DNA of 64,000 bases, taken from NCBI RefSeq assembly GCF_009795805.1, contig NZ_WTEY01000007.1:46263-110262 (forward strand). Reading direction: 5' to 3'. The DNA comes from Gilliamella sp. Pra-s52. Its GTDB lineage: Bacteria > Pseudomonadota > Gammaproteobacteria > Enterobacterales > Orbaceae. Made by a program: the position numbers and the translations under genes. Position 1 is the first letter of the stretch. Each line of letters starts with the position of its first letter. The notes under the pieces are model-generated. The model did no database searches and was not told where the DNA came from. It worked only from the letters and a program-made list of their open reading frames with translations. Of the stretch, positions 22,856 through 31,840 are shown piece by piece.

Positions 22856-24607
22856 TTATGTCGTTAAATATTGCGCAATACTCACTAAGTTAAATAACCA
22901 TTTAGGATAAATGCCACATAGCATTGTTAATAAAGCGCATAGAACAATAATTAATTCACTGATTCGAATATTCGTCCATTTTAATTTAATTGAAGAGCCA
23001 CTTAATATTTGCCCATCACGGCTAACTGGTCTGATATAAAGATTGATGATTAAGCGAGCATAAAAGTAAAGTCCCAATGTACTACCAATAACAATAGCAG
23101 CAACTAACCACCATAATTCTGCGGTTACGCCTAATAACACCAGTAAAAATCGCCCAATGAATCCAGCCGTTAGCGGAGCACCAGCTAGAGATAAAAATCC
23201 TACGCCCATGGCTAATGCGAGAATAGGTCTTCGCCAAAAAAGTCCTGATAGCTCAATTTCGTTTTCATGATCTTGAAGTTCATCAGAATGAGAATCTAAA
23301 CTGATCGCGCCTAAAATACAGATATTAGCTAAAATATATCCAATTAGGTAAACACCAATAGTTTCTAATGCAAGTACTTGATATTGCACTGCAATAAGTG
23401 CTGTTAATAAATAACCAAAATGTGCTATTGATGAATAAGCAAGTAATCGCTTTAAGCTACTTTGCATTAGCGCCAACAAATTACCCCACAAAATAGAGCA
23501 AAAAGCCATAACGACTAAAATAATACGGATGGTTTCATTGTTAACAATAGGTGCCAATAAAAACAGTCTTGCTATAGCACAAAAAACGGCAACTTTCCCA
23601 ACTGTTGATAATAATAAAGCGACAACTGTTGGAGCGCCTTGATAAACATCTGGTAACCAAAGTTGAAATGGGACGAGTGACAATTTAAAACCAATACCCA
23701 CTAGCATTAAGCAAACACCTATCAGTAATAATGTGCTTGGGTAAGACATCGTTGAAAGCTGATAACTTAATCCACTAAAAGTTAGTTCCCCTGTCATTGC
23801 ATAATAAAAGGCTATTCCCATCAATAAAAATACACTCGCAACAGCCGATAATATCATGTATTTAACAGCCGCCTCTAATGAATGTGTTTGCGTATATTGG
23901 TAACCAATTAATCCTACAAATGGGATCGATAACAGTTCAATACCAATAAAAAATGCAATTAAATGGCTTGAGTATACGAGCGTTACACCACCTAATGTCA
24001 TAAAAAGTAAAATTAAATAAAATAACCCATGATGTTTTTGCTCTTGCTTAAACCAACGATAAGCAAAACATGCAACCGCAATAGATATCATTAAAATCAA
24101 ACTGGTATAAAGTAACCCATAGCCATCACAGGTAAAAAGCGCAGTGATATGATGTGCTCTCCACTCATTTGTTGAATTATCATCAATGCTAGAATTAGCA
24201 TTAGTTTCAATATCTGTAGCTGTGTCAGTATCCGTATTGTTATTATTAGAATTATTGTTATTATCGATATTATCGTTAATATTTATGCTCTCATTTCCAT
24301 TCGCTGATCCACTCTCTTCACTTGGTACTGTATCAATTGCAATTGTTTCTTCACTTGATGAATTAGGTTCTTTAATAGGCTCTGAAGCAGGTACCGATAT
24401 TTGCATATTATCACTGCTGATATCAGTAATAACTTGAGTACTAAACGAAATTTTATAACCAATTGTTACAGAACACATCAAGGCACAGGATAATCCGCAT
24501 ACGGTTAAAATGGTGCAACATTTGGTATTTATTTTAAAAATAAATAATGAGAATAATAAAGCAATGATGGCAAAACTTAATACAAAAATCGGTGACAAAG
24601 CTATCAT
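22856..24607 (-). CDS. nuoN: NADH-quinone oxidoreductase subunit N, with a low-complexity insert
   Basis: A 583-residue antiporter-like subunit of the complex I membrane arm; E. coli NuoN has 485. The excess is an insert at about residues 62-149 rich in Asn, Ser, Asp and Thr (including NNNNSNNNN), in the loop between the second and third helices. The core keeps the TM5 glutamate (GIELLSIPF), the TM7 lysine (GFKLSLVPF) and the next lysine (STVGKVAVF). The TM12 lysine is Arg (GFIGRF) and the PFHLW histidine is Gln. It is the last nuo gene, six bases after nuoM. The frame is intact. Confidence 0.92.
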   Translation of the reverse strand: MIALSPIFVLSFAIIALLFSLFIFKINTKCCTILTVCGLSCALMCSVTIGYKISFSTQVITDISSDNMQISVPASEPIKEPNSSSEETIAIDTVPSEESGSANGNESININDNIDNNNNSNNNNTDTDTATDIETNANSSIDDNSTNEWRAHHITALFTCDGYGLLYTSLILMISIAVACFAYRWFKQEQKHHGLFYLILLFMTLGGVTLVYSSHLIAFFIGIELLSIPFVGLIGYQYTQTHSLEAAVKYMILSAVASVFLLMGIAFYYAMTGELTFSGLSYQLSTMSYPSTLLLIGVCLMLVGIGFKLSLVPFQLWLPDVYQGAPTVVALLLSTVGKVAVFCAIARLFLLAPIVNNETIRIILVVMAFCSILWGNLLALMQSSLKRLLAYSSIAHFGYLLTALIAVQYQVLALETIGVYLIGYILANICILGAISLDSHSDELQDHENEIELSGLFWRRPILALAMGVGFLSLAGAPLTAGFIGRFLLVLLGVTAELWWLVAAIVIGSTLGLYFYARLIINLYIRPVSRDGQILSGSSIKLKWTNIRISELIIVLCALLTMLCGIYPKWLFNLVSIAQYLTT

Positions 24608-24613
24608 AAGTAA

Positions 24614-26158
24614 TTATTCTCCCACTCGCTCTGTGGCTATATATTGTTGTGTTTGATTCACAACAGAATAAGACCTGTCTAAGACCACTTGAGGATACAA
24701 GCCTATAAATATAAGGGCAATTAAAACGCTTGATAATAATAAAACATCTTTTTTACTAAGTAGATGCTTTGCTGTAGGTACTTTATCAACAGAACCATAA
24801 AAAATTGGCTGCATGCGAACAATAAATGAAATAGATACCAATAATAAGCCAATTACTAACAAAATTGTATAAAAAGAGAAGGTGTTATAACTACCAAGTA
24901 GCATCATATAATTACCCACAAAATTCGCCGTACCAGGAATACCTAATACAGCCAAAATAAAATATAAAGTAAACGAAGATAGGTAAGGTACTCGCTCTTT
25001 AAGCCCAACAAATTGGTTTATATTTCTGGTGGAATAACTTTCAACTAATAATCCACTAATTATAAACATACCAACGATGGCTAAATTGACGGCTATCATT
25101 TGTATAACAACCCCTTGATAAGCAATCACAGAACCACTATAAATAATTGCCGTAACAAACCCCATCAATGCGATATGAATATAAGCAATAAGTTTTTTAA
25201 TATCGGTTTGATTAAATGCAAGTAAGGCCGCATAAACAACTGTAATTAAAGCAAAAACTAACATCGGTGGCATAATCGTGACTGAAGCATTAGGAAATAA
25301 TGGTATAACAAATCGTAATAAACCAAACGAAGCTGTATTTAGTAATAATCCACTAACCATCATTGAGCCTGTGGTTGAAGATTCAATATGGGTTTCAATA
25401 AACCAGCTATGAAAAGGAACAAAAGGAATACGTACAATAAAAGCAACCAAAAATCCTAACATAAGTAAAAATTCGGTATAACTTGAAATTGGAGTTTTGA
25501 TTAATACTTGATAATCAAACGTCCAATGCCCGGTTAAGTTCCAGTTGATCAAGGCTAATGAAACAATTGAGATTAGCATGATTAGACTGCTTAGTTGGGT
25601 ATAGATCAAAAATTTGCTAGTACCATTAAAACGTAATTGTGAGCTTGAGTCTCGTCGTCCCCATAAAGAAATTAAAAAATAGATGGGAATTGCCACAGCT
25701 TCCCAAAATAAAAACATAAGAAATAAGTCAGTGATGACAAACAGTATCATAATAGCTGATGTCATAAACAATAAACAGAAATAAAATAAGCCAAGATTGT
25801 TTAGACTTTCTTTACTAGAATAGACAATCGTCAATAGTACAATAAATAGGGTTGAAGTGATAACAACTGTAGATAGGCCATCTAAAACAAGATGAAAATG
25901 AATACCTAACAAGGGGATCCATTCTAGATTCACTTCTTTTGTCCAGTTTTCACCTTGATCTAATACATTTATAGCATCTATCCATAATATTATTGTCATT
26001 GATAATGTGAGAAAAATAGTAATAAATGCCACAATGATTGGTAATTTTGACCAACGCATTTGTACATTGGTAGAAACAACACCTCTTTGTAAACATACGT
26101 GGCATAACCAACCAATAAATCCGCCTATTACAGGTAAAAAGACAAGCCATAATAACAT
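24614..26158 (-). CDS. nuoM: NADH-quinone oxidoreductase subunit M, divergent at key residues
   Basis: A 514-residue antiporter-like complex I subunit (E. coli 509). Alignment with a constant offset of nine keeps Glu144 (here 153, LFWEAVAIPIY) and His241. It replaces Lys234 by Arg243, Lys265 by Asn274 (LLLNTASFG), His322 by Leu331, His348 by Val357 and Glu407 by Asn416 (FVGNYMML). In E. coli several of these form the proton channel, so a normal pumping role is questionable. The reading frame is complete and it lies between nuoL and nuoN with short gaps. E. coli numbering is from memory of the sequence. Confidence 0.92.
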   Translation of the reverse strand: MLLWLVFLPVIGGFIGWLCHVCLQRGVVSTNVQMRWSKLPIIVAFITIFLTLSMTIILWIDAINVLDQGENWTKEVNLEWIPLLGIHFHLVLDGLSTVVITSTLFIVLLTIVYSSKESLNNLGLFYFCLLFMTSAIMILFVITDLFLMFLFWEAVAIPIYFLISLWGRRDSSSQLRFNGTSKFLIYTQLSSLIMLISIVSLALINWNLTGHWTFDYQVLIKTPISSYTEFLLMLGFLVAFIVRIPFVPFHSWFIETHIESSTTGSMMVSGLLLNTASFGLLRFVIPLFPNASVTIMPPMLVFALITVVYAALLAFNQTDIKKLIAYIHIALMGFVTAIIYSGSVIAYQGVVIQMIAVNLAIVGMFIISGLLVESYSTRNINQFVGLKERVPYLSSFTLYFILAVLGIPGTANFVGNYMMLLGSYNTFSFYTILLVIGLLLVSISFIVRMQPIFYGSVDKVPTAKHLLSKKDVLLLSSVLIALIFIGLYPQVVLDRSYSVVNQTQQYIATERVGE

Positions 26159-26175
26159 GAATGATTACACCTTTT

Positions 26176-28023
26176 TTAAATAAAAATCAGTAACATTAAT
26201 ATGATAATGCTACCTATAACCATTGACAGCATATACCACCGAATTTGTCCATTTTCTAGGTCAACGATAAATGCGTTTACTTTCCTAATGCTCCACATAA
26301 CCCAACCATCCCACAAAGCTAACGGATCTTTTTTTAACAAGTTAGCTAAATAGATATAAGGTTTAACAAATAGCGTATGCAATGCATAATCATAATGCCA
26401 GTCGCTATTACATAATCGTAAAAAGAACTTAATCATTGGTGTATGTAGCACTTCTTTTACTTCGCTATTTGGGCGCACATATAAAACATAAGCGATCAAA
26501 ATACTTAACCCCGTCACCGCGGCTAACAGTATCTGGAAAGACAACTGTCCATCTGTGTCTAACTCAGCTATTGGCACTATACCTTGAACGGGTAATGGAA
26601 AATAAATAAATAAAGCAGTAGGGAATACCAATAATATAAAAATTGGACAATAGATTATCCATTTGGTTATTGCAAAATGATGCTGTTTTTGTTTGTGATA
26701 AAAGACCATTGAAATTAAACGCCAAATATTCAAACTAGAAAGTAAAATACCTAATAAACCAATGGTTCCAGATATTAATTTATCTTGAGCCATTAAGCCC
26801 AATATAATGTCTCCCTTGATATAAAATGACGATGAAATCCAAGGCATAGCACTAAGAGATAACATGATAAATAAAAATACCGCATACAGCATTGGAAACG
26901 ATTTAATTAACCCACCAAGCTTACTTATATCACGTTCACCTTGACATTTTTTAATTAAAATTGATGAAGATAAAATTAGTAATGTGCTTGTTACAACATA
27001 ATTAATTAAGCAACTAAGAGACAAATTCCAACTCTGCGTTGAAAAAGCATAGAATAGATAGCTAATTTGCGATAAATTGATATAGGTGATAATTCTTTTA
27101 ATATCATATTGCACTAAAGCAATAGAACTAGCAAATAAGATAGTCAACGATGAAATCATCGATATAATAGCAAGTACATCACTCGACATCATAAATAAGC
27201 TACTTAGCCTTAAAACTAAATACACTCCAGCTAAAATCACCGTTGAAGATTGTAATAAAGCTACTGCAGGCATTGGAGCTAACGTTGTTTGAACAAACCA
27301 TGAATGCATAGGAAATAGTGCTGACTTACTCATGGCCCCAAGGAACAGCATGAAAGTTATCCAAAATATAATATCTGAATCTACGGCTAAGTTCTCATGC
27401 ACCTGATTCAAAACATCATGGATATTGAATGTTTCAACTGTTTGATACAGTAAAAATATGCCAATAATTAAAAAGATATCAGTTAAATGCATAAGGATAA
27501 ATGCCTTTACTGCTGCATAACCATTACGAGCTTGTTTATAATAGATACCAATAAGTAAGTAAGTACTTATACTCACGCCTTCCCAGCCAATTAACATAAC
27601 AAATAGATTATCAACTAATACGATAGTTAATATACTGGCAATTAATAAATTACTATAAGCATAAAAATTATAAATATCTTTGCTTGACGTCAAATAACAA
27701 GCTGCAAAGAAGTAAATCAAGAAGCCCAAAAATGAGATTAAAACTAAAAAAGTTAGCGATAACCCATCCAACGTTAAAGAAATAGGTACTATGAAATCAC
27801 CTACAGCAAACCAATTCCACAATGTTCTGGTATAAATTAAGACCATATCAGGTACTGTATTTGAAGCAAAATCGATACAAGAAAATACAGTAATTATTGC
27901 AATAATTAGCATTGATATAATGCCTATAATCATTACATCAATGGTTCGAATATGTCTCCCTAAACAAACTAATATTAGAAAAGAGAGCAAGGGAACAATA
28001 ATAGTTAAATAAAGTAAATTCAT
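26176..28023 (-). CDS. nuoL: NADH-quinone oxidoreductase subunit L, divergent at key residues
   Basis: A 615-residue distal antiporter-like subunit with the long C-terminal lateral helix, the same length as in E. coli (613). Glu144 (here 148, GWEGVSISTYL), Asp178 (182), Lys229 (233) and Lys399 (403) are kept. His254 is Gln258, and the central His334-His338-Lys342 axis reads Cys338-Tyr342-Ser346. The almost invariant GPTPVSALIHAATMV has become APMPAVALLQSSTVI. It overlaps nuoK by four bases, as in intact operons. The identity is clear; retained proton pumping is uncertain. Confidence 0.93.
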   Translation of the reverse strand: MNLLYLTIIVPLLSFLILVCLGRHIRTIDVMIIGIISMLIIAIITVFSCIDFASNTVPDMVLIYTRTLWNWFAVGDFIVPISLTLDGLSLTFLVLISFLGFLIYFFAACYLTSSKDIYNFYAYSNLLIASILTIVLVDNLFVMLIGWEGVSISTYLLIGIYYKQARNGYAAVKAFILMHLTDIFLIIGIFLLYQTVETFNIHDVLNQVHENLAVDSDIIFWITFMLFLGAMSKSALFPMHSWFVQTTLAPMPAVALLQSSTVILAGVYLVLRLSSLFMMSSDVLAIISMISSLTILFASSIALVQYDIKRIITYINLSQISYLFYAFSTQSWNLSLSCLINYVVTSTLLILSSSILIKKCQGERDISKLGGLIKSFPMLYAVFLFIMLSLSAMPWISSSFYIKGDIILGLMAQDKLISGTIGLLGILLSSLNIWRLISMVFYHKQKQHHFAITKWIIYCPIFILLVFPTALFIYFPLPVQGIVPIAELDTDGQLSFQILLAAVTGLSILIAYVLYVRPNSEVKEVLHTPMIKFFLRLCNSDWHYDYALHTLFVKPYIYLANLLKKDPLALWDGWVMWSIRKVNAFIVDLENGQIRWYMLSMVIGSIIILMLLIFI

Positions 28024-28322
28024 CCTTTCATTTCACTCAATGAATCAATATTAAATATTTTTCGACGGTAGAATAGTTTGATCATTAATGCAAGGCCGAC
28101 ACAAACTTCAGATAAGGTTGTAATTACCGCCAATATAGCAAGTAATTGCCCATCAAATTGTTGCCAATAACAACTCGCTGCAAACAATGCAACTATTGCA
28201 CCATTATTCATAATGATAAGGCTTAGCAATAAAAAATAAAAGTCACGCCGAATCATGACGCCTAATAGTCCGATAACAAATAAAATAGAAGCAAAAATAA
28301 GGCAATACGTAAGTGGAATCAT
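28020..28322 (-). CDS. nuoK: NADH-quinone oxidoreductase subunit K, lacking Glu36
   Basis: A 100-residue, three-helix complex I subunit starting MIPLTYCLIFA at 28322; a longer open frame upstream overlaps nuoJ and is not used. The ending FNIDSLSEMKG matches the E. coli end (LNIDSVSEMRG). Glu72 (TTLSEVCVGLAL) is present, but the essential Glu36 of GLEIMINAS is Ile (codon ATC) in SLIIMNNGA. The gene order nuoJ-K-L-M-N is conserved. This substitution would be expected to cripple proton coupling in a standard complex I. Confidence 0.94.
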   Translation of the reverse strand: MIPLTYCLIFASILFVIGLLGVMIRRDFYFLLLSLIIMNNGAIVALFAASCYWQQFDGQLLAILAVITTLSEVCVGLALMIKLFYRRKIFNIDSLSEMKG

Positions 28323-28323
28323 A

Positions 28324-28815
28324 TTATTTCTCCGACATAAGCCGATGCGTAAAATGATAAGCAATGACGGCTGCACCAAATAATAAAAATACGGCTAATT
28401 CAGCCATCAAAATATATGCATACATAGACATTTCATGCATTAAGTCATGAGATTCTTTTAGTTCTGAATAATTAGCATTTACTACACCATAAATAAGGAC
28501 AACGAGTAAAATGAAAGCTAAGATTAATGGTCCTAACCAAATTTTAGGACTAATACCGTGTTTATTATTTTCTACATTATCAACGCTAATTTTCAAAATT
28601 GAAGCAACAAGTAAAAAAAGTGTTACCGAACCACCAATAAATAGCAGGATATACAAAATGGCAGAAAAATAGGCGCCAAGTTGAATAAATATGAAGGATG
28701 AAGCAAAAAGTGAAATAACAAGATATAAAATTGCTTTATCTATCCGTAAGCTACTAATCACTTTTACACTGGCAACGACAGCAATAATCGATGCGATATA
28801 AAAAACAGCGATCAT
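28324..28815 (-). CDS. nuoJ: NADH-quinone oxidoreductase subunit J, divergent
   Basis: About 163 residues from the ATG at 28815 (MIAVFYIASIIAV), which aligns with the E. coli start MEFAFYICGLIAI; a TTG 12 bases earlier is also open. Five helices with LGAYFSAILYIL. The usual EIIVYAGAIMVL of the third helix reads YILLFIGGSVTL, losing the conserved Glu and Tyr. The C-terminal tail is shorter than in E. coli (184). It is the first gene of this partial nuo cluster: no nuoI, H or other subunit precedes it, only 348 bases and then divergent ppc. Confidence 0.85.
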   Translation of the reverse strand: MIAVFYIASIIAVVASVKVISSLRIDKAILYLVISLFASSFIFIQLGAYFSAILYILLFIGGSVTLFLLVASILKISVDNVENNKHGISPKIWLGPLILAFILLVVLIYGVVNANYSELKESHDLMHEMSMYAYILMAELAVFLLFGAAVIAYHFTHRLMSEK

Positions 28816-29163
28816 TAAATAATCCAATATGTATTAATATATGGCGTTAGTATATACCCAAATCATATCAAGATACAGTTTGCCACACCGTATTCATTGA
28901 AAATAGACTTTTTAAGTGGTATTTCGATGACCACAACAAAATTAAATAGCGCTTTTTATTTGTCGATCTTTTGTGGTCAATATAATTAAAACAACTAAAA
29001 AAAATAAAAACCATAAAATTTTATTATTTAAATTCAAAGCAACATTGTTATAAAGTATATAACCTAATCAAATTAACTAATGATTATACCTATTTTGTTA
29101 AGTTGTCATTTGAGCCATACAGCTTAAGTACTTAGGGATAATAAAATCTAAGATGAGAAAATC
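28816..29163. other. 348-base divergent intergenic region, nuoJ / ppc
   Basis: This AT-rich stretch holds the promoters for ppc (+) and for the nuo cluster (-). On the minus strand I see no remnant of nuoI, such as paired 4Fe-4S CxxCxxC motifs, nor of nuoH. The cluster therefore begins cleanly at nuoJ and is not a recent truncation at this point. I could not assign individual promoter elements with confidence. Confidence 0.6.
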
Positions 29164-31809
29164 ATGAATAACCAATACTCCTCAATGCGAAGTAATGTCA
29201 ATATGCTAGGTACTTTATTAGGCAATGCAATCAAACGTGCCACTGGTAATGAGACCTTTGATTTAGTTGAAAAAATAAGAAAATTATCGAAGTTGGCTCA
29301 AAAAGGAAATACACAAGCACATCATGAACTACTCAATTTAATTGAAAATCTCAATGATGATGATTTATTGCATGTTGCTCGCGCATTTAATCAGTTTTTG
29401 AATTTAGTCAATACGGCTGCTGAGTATTATGGTATTTCGCCCCATGGTGAAGCATCTAGTAGTCCTAAAAAAATGACTGAATTATTCAGTACACTAAAAA
29501 ACCTTAACTTTTCCAAAGAAACGATTACAAACGCAATTAACGAACTATCCATTGAATTAGTATTGACAGCTCATCCAACAGAAATCAATCGCCGAACAAT
29601 GATAAATACTTATACGGCTATTAACAGTTGTTTATCCCAACTCGATCATAATGATTTAGCCGACTATGAAATAGAACGGATCATGCGTCGCTTAAAACAG
29701 CTAGTTTGTCAGGCATGGTATACCGATGAAATCCGAAAAAAACGCCCAACGCCAATTGATGAAGCAAAATGGGGATTTTCAGTCATTGAAGATAGCTTAT
29801 GGGAAGGTGTGCCCCTATTTTTGCGAGAACTCAATGACCAGTTAGTTGATGCTTTTGATGAACAATTATCGGTTGATCATGTGCCAGTCAAATTCACCTC
29901 ATGGATGGGCGGAGATCGTGATGGAAACCCTAATGTAACAGCAAAAGTCACAGAAAAAGTAATGCTACAAGCTAGATTAAAAGCTATTGAATTATTTTTA
30001 GCCGATATTCAAATACTTGTTCGTGAACTTTCGATGACAGAATGCAACGAATCAGTTATTGAACTATTAGATGAAAGTAATAGGACTGTTTCAGAACCTT
30101 ATCGCGCAGTAATGAAACAATTACGAGTACGCTTAATTAAAACTCACAATTATATTGAAGCATTGCTAAATAATGAACGAGTATTACCGCCTAGTAATAT
30201 TTTAATTAAAAATCAACAACTATGGACACCACTTTATATCTGTTATGAATCATTAATTGATAATGGCATGTCAACCATAGCCCATGGACCATTACTTGAT
30301 ACATTACGACGTATAAAAAGTTTTGGCTTACAATTAGTTAGATTAGATATCCGTCAAGACAGTTCAGTCCACACAGAAGCCTTAGACGCATTAACCAAAG
30401 AACTTAATTTAGGTCGCTATGCCCAATGGTCAGAAGAAGAAAAACAAACCTTTTTATTAACTGAGTTACAGTCTAATCGACCATTGCTCCCATATAACTG
30501 GCAACCAACTGAAATGGTTCAAGAAGTTTTAGATACTTGTCGTGTTATCAAAAAAGCAGGAGAAGAATCAATCGCTTCTTATGTAATATCAATGGCTAAA
30601 GCGCCTTCTGATGTTTTAGCCGTTTACTTATTATTGAAAATCGTTGATTGCCAAAAAAATATTCCAGTTGCACCATTATTTGAAACATTAGAAGACTTAA
30701 ACAATGCTAAATTGGTTATGCAAAAATTACTGGATATTCCTTGGTATCGCGATAAAATTCGCGGCAAACAGATGGTGATGATAGGCTATTCTGATTCGGC
30801 TAAAGATGCCGGTACACTTGCGGCATCTTGGGCACAGTATCGCTCACAAGAAGAACTAGTTAACTTATTTGAGAAATATAATACTAATTTGGTGCTATTC
30901 CATGGACGAGGAGGTTCAATTGGTCGAGGAGGAGCACCTGCTCATGCTGCGCTACTTTCACAACCACCAGGTTCATTAAAAGGTGGACTTAGAGTTACAG
31001 AGCAAGGCGAAATGATTCGTTTTAAACTTGGTCTACCTGAAGTTGCTCTCAGTAGTTTAATGCTTTATACATCAGCAATTTTACAAGCTAATTTATTGCC
31101 ACCACCTGCACCTAAGCAAGCATGGCGCGATATCATGGACGAAATGTCTGAAATTTCATGCAACTGTTATCGTAGTTATGTACGTGAACGAACTGAATTT
31201 GTTGATTATTTTAGAGCAGTAACTCCTGAGGCTGAATTAGGTAGGTTACCACTAGGTTCAAGACCGCAAAAACGTCGAACAGGTGGAGGGATAGAAAGTT
31301 TACGTGCTATTCCATGGATTTTTGCTTGGACACAAAACCGTTTAATGGTGCCATCTTGGCTTGGTGCAGGTAACGCTCTTAGAGCAGTTATTGAGAGAGG
31401 TAAAAAAGATCTTCTTAAAGAAATGTATGACAATTGGCCTTTCTTTAATGCTCGTTTAGGTATGCTTGAAATGGTTTACGCCAAAGCCGCACCAAATATA
31501 CACGAATATTACGAACAGCGTTTAGTCGATCAAGCCTTATGGCCATTAGGAGAAGAATTAAGGAATTTATTGACTCAGGATATCAATACTGTACTAACCA
31601 TTACAGATGATATCAGTTTAATGTCTGATCTACCTTGGATTGCAGAATCAGTGGCTTTGCGAAATACTTATATTGAACCATTAAATCTGCTACAAGCAGA
31701 GTTATTGAGTCGTTCACGCACACACGGTGAACATCAAAACGTTATAGTAGAGCAAGGACTTATGATTACTATTTCAGGGATTGCGGCAGGTATGCGAAAC
31801 TCGGGTTAA
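29164..31809 (+). CDS. ppc: Phosphoenolpyruvate carboxylase
   Basis: Adds bicarbonate to PEP to give oxaloacetate, replenishing the TCA cycle. The 881 residues match E. coli Ppc (883) over the full length. Catalytic His is in [12 protein letters not shown] (about 138), [13 protein letters not shown] and [10 protein letters not shown] line the active site, and the mobile loop [15 protein letters not shown] is intact. The C-terminus is the usual [10 protein letters not shown]. It stands alone between divergent nuoJ and a shared terminator. Confidence 0.97.
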   Translation: MNNQYSSMRSNVNMLGTLLGNAIKRATGNETFDLVEKIRKLSKLAQKGNTQAHHELLNLIENLNDDDLLHVARAFNQFLNLVNTAAEYYGISPHGEASSSPKKMTELFSTLKNLNFSKETITNAINELSIELVLTAHPTEINRRTMINTYTAINSCLSQLDHNDLADYEIERIMRRLKQLVCQAWYTDEIRKKRPTPIDEAKWGFSVIEDSLWEGVPLFLRELNDQLVDAFDEQLSVDHVPVKFTSWMGGDRDGNPNVTAKVTEKVMLQARLKAIELFLADIQILVRELSMTECNESVIELLDESNRTVSEPYRAVMKQLRVRLIKTHNYIEALLNNERVLPPSNILIKNQQLWTPLYICYESLIDNGMSTIAHGPLLDTLRRIKSFGLQLVRLDIRQDSSVHTEALDALTKELNLGRYAQWSEEEKQTFLLTELQSNRPLLPYNWQPTEMVQEVLDTCRVIKKAGEESIASYVISMAKAPSDVLAVYLLLKIVDCQKNIPVAPLFETLEDLNNAKLVMQKLLDIPWYRDKIRGKQMVMIGYSDSAKDAGTLAASWAQYRSQEELVNLFEKYNTNLVLFHGRGGSIGRGGAPAHAALLSQPPGSLKGGLRVTEQGEMIRFKLGLPEVALSSLMLYTSAILQANLLPPPAPKQAWRDIMDEMSEISCNCYRSYVRERTEFVDYFRAVTPEAELGRLPLGSRPQKRRTGGGIESLRAIPWIFAWTQNRLMVPSWLGAGNALRAVIERGKKDLLKEMYDNWPFFNARLGMLEMVYAKAAPNIHEYYEQRLVDQALWPLGEELRNLLTQDINTVLTITDDISLMSDLPWIAESVALRNTYIEPLNLLQAELLSRSRTHGEHQNVIVEQGLMITISGIAAGMRNSG

Positions 31810-31810
31810 A

Positions 31811-31840
31811 AAATAAAAAAGGCACTAGCCTTTTTTATTT
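31811..31840. terminator. Bidirectional terminator, ppc / Sel1-repeat gene
   Basis: A 13-bp perfect stem AAATAAAAAAGGC/GCCTTTTTTATTT with an ACTA loop. It has A- and T-runs on both sides, so it can end ppc on the plus strand and the Sel1 gene on the minus strand, whose stop codon lies inside the right arm. Confidence 0.9.

Noticed and set aside
24186..24437. Leu/Ser-rich open frame opposite the NuoN insert
   Set aside because: It is the complement of the AAT/AAC-rich low-complexity tract; the composition is explained by the repeat and there is no ribosome binding site.
22856..28815. The nuoJ-N set as an Mrp-type Na+/H+ antiporter or hydrogenase membrane module
   Set aside because: NuoK ends with the complex-I-specific NIDSLSEMKG tail, NuoL has the full lateral-helix C-terminus, and the five-gene order is exactly that of nuo.
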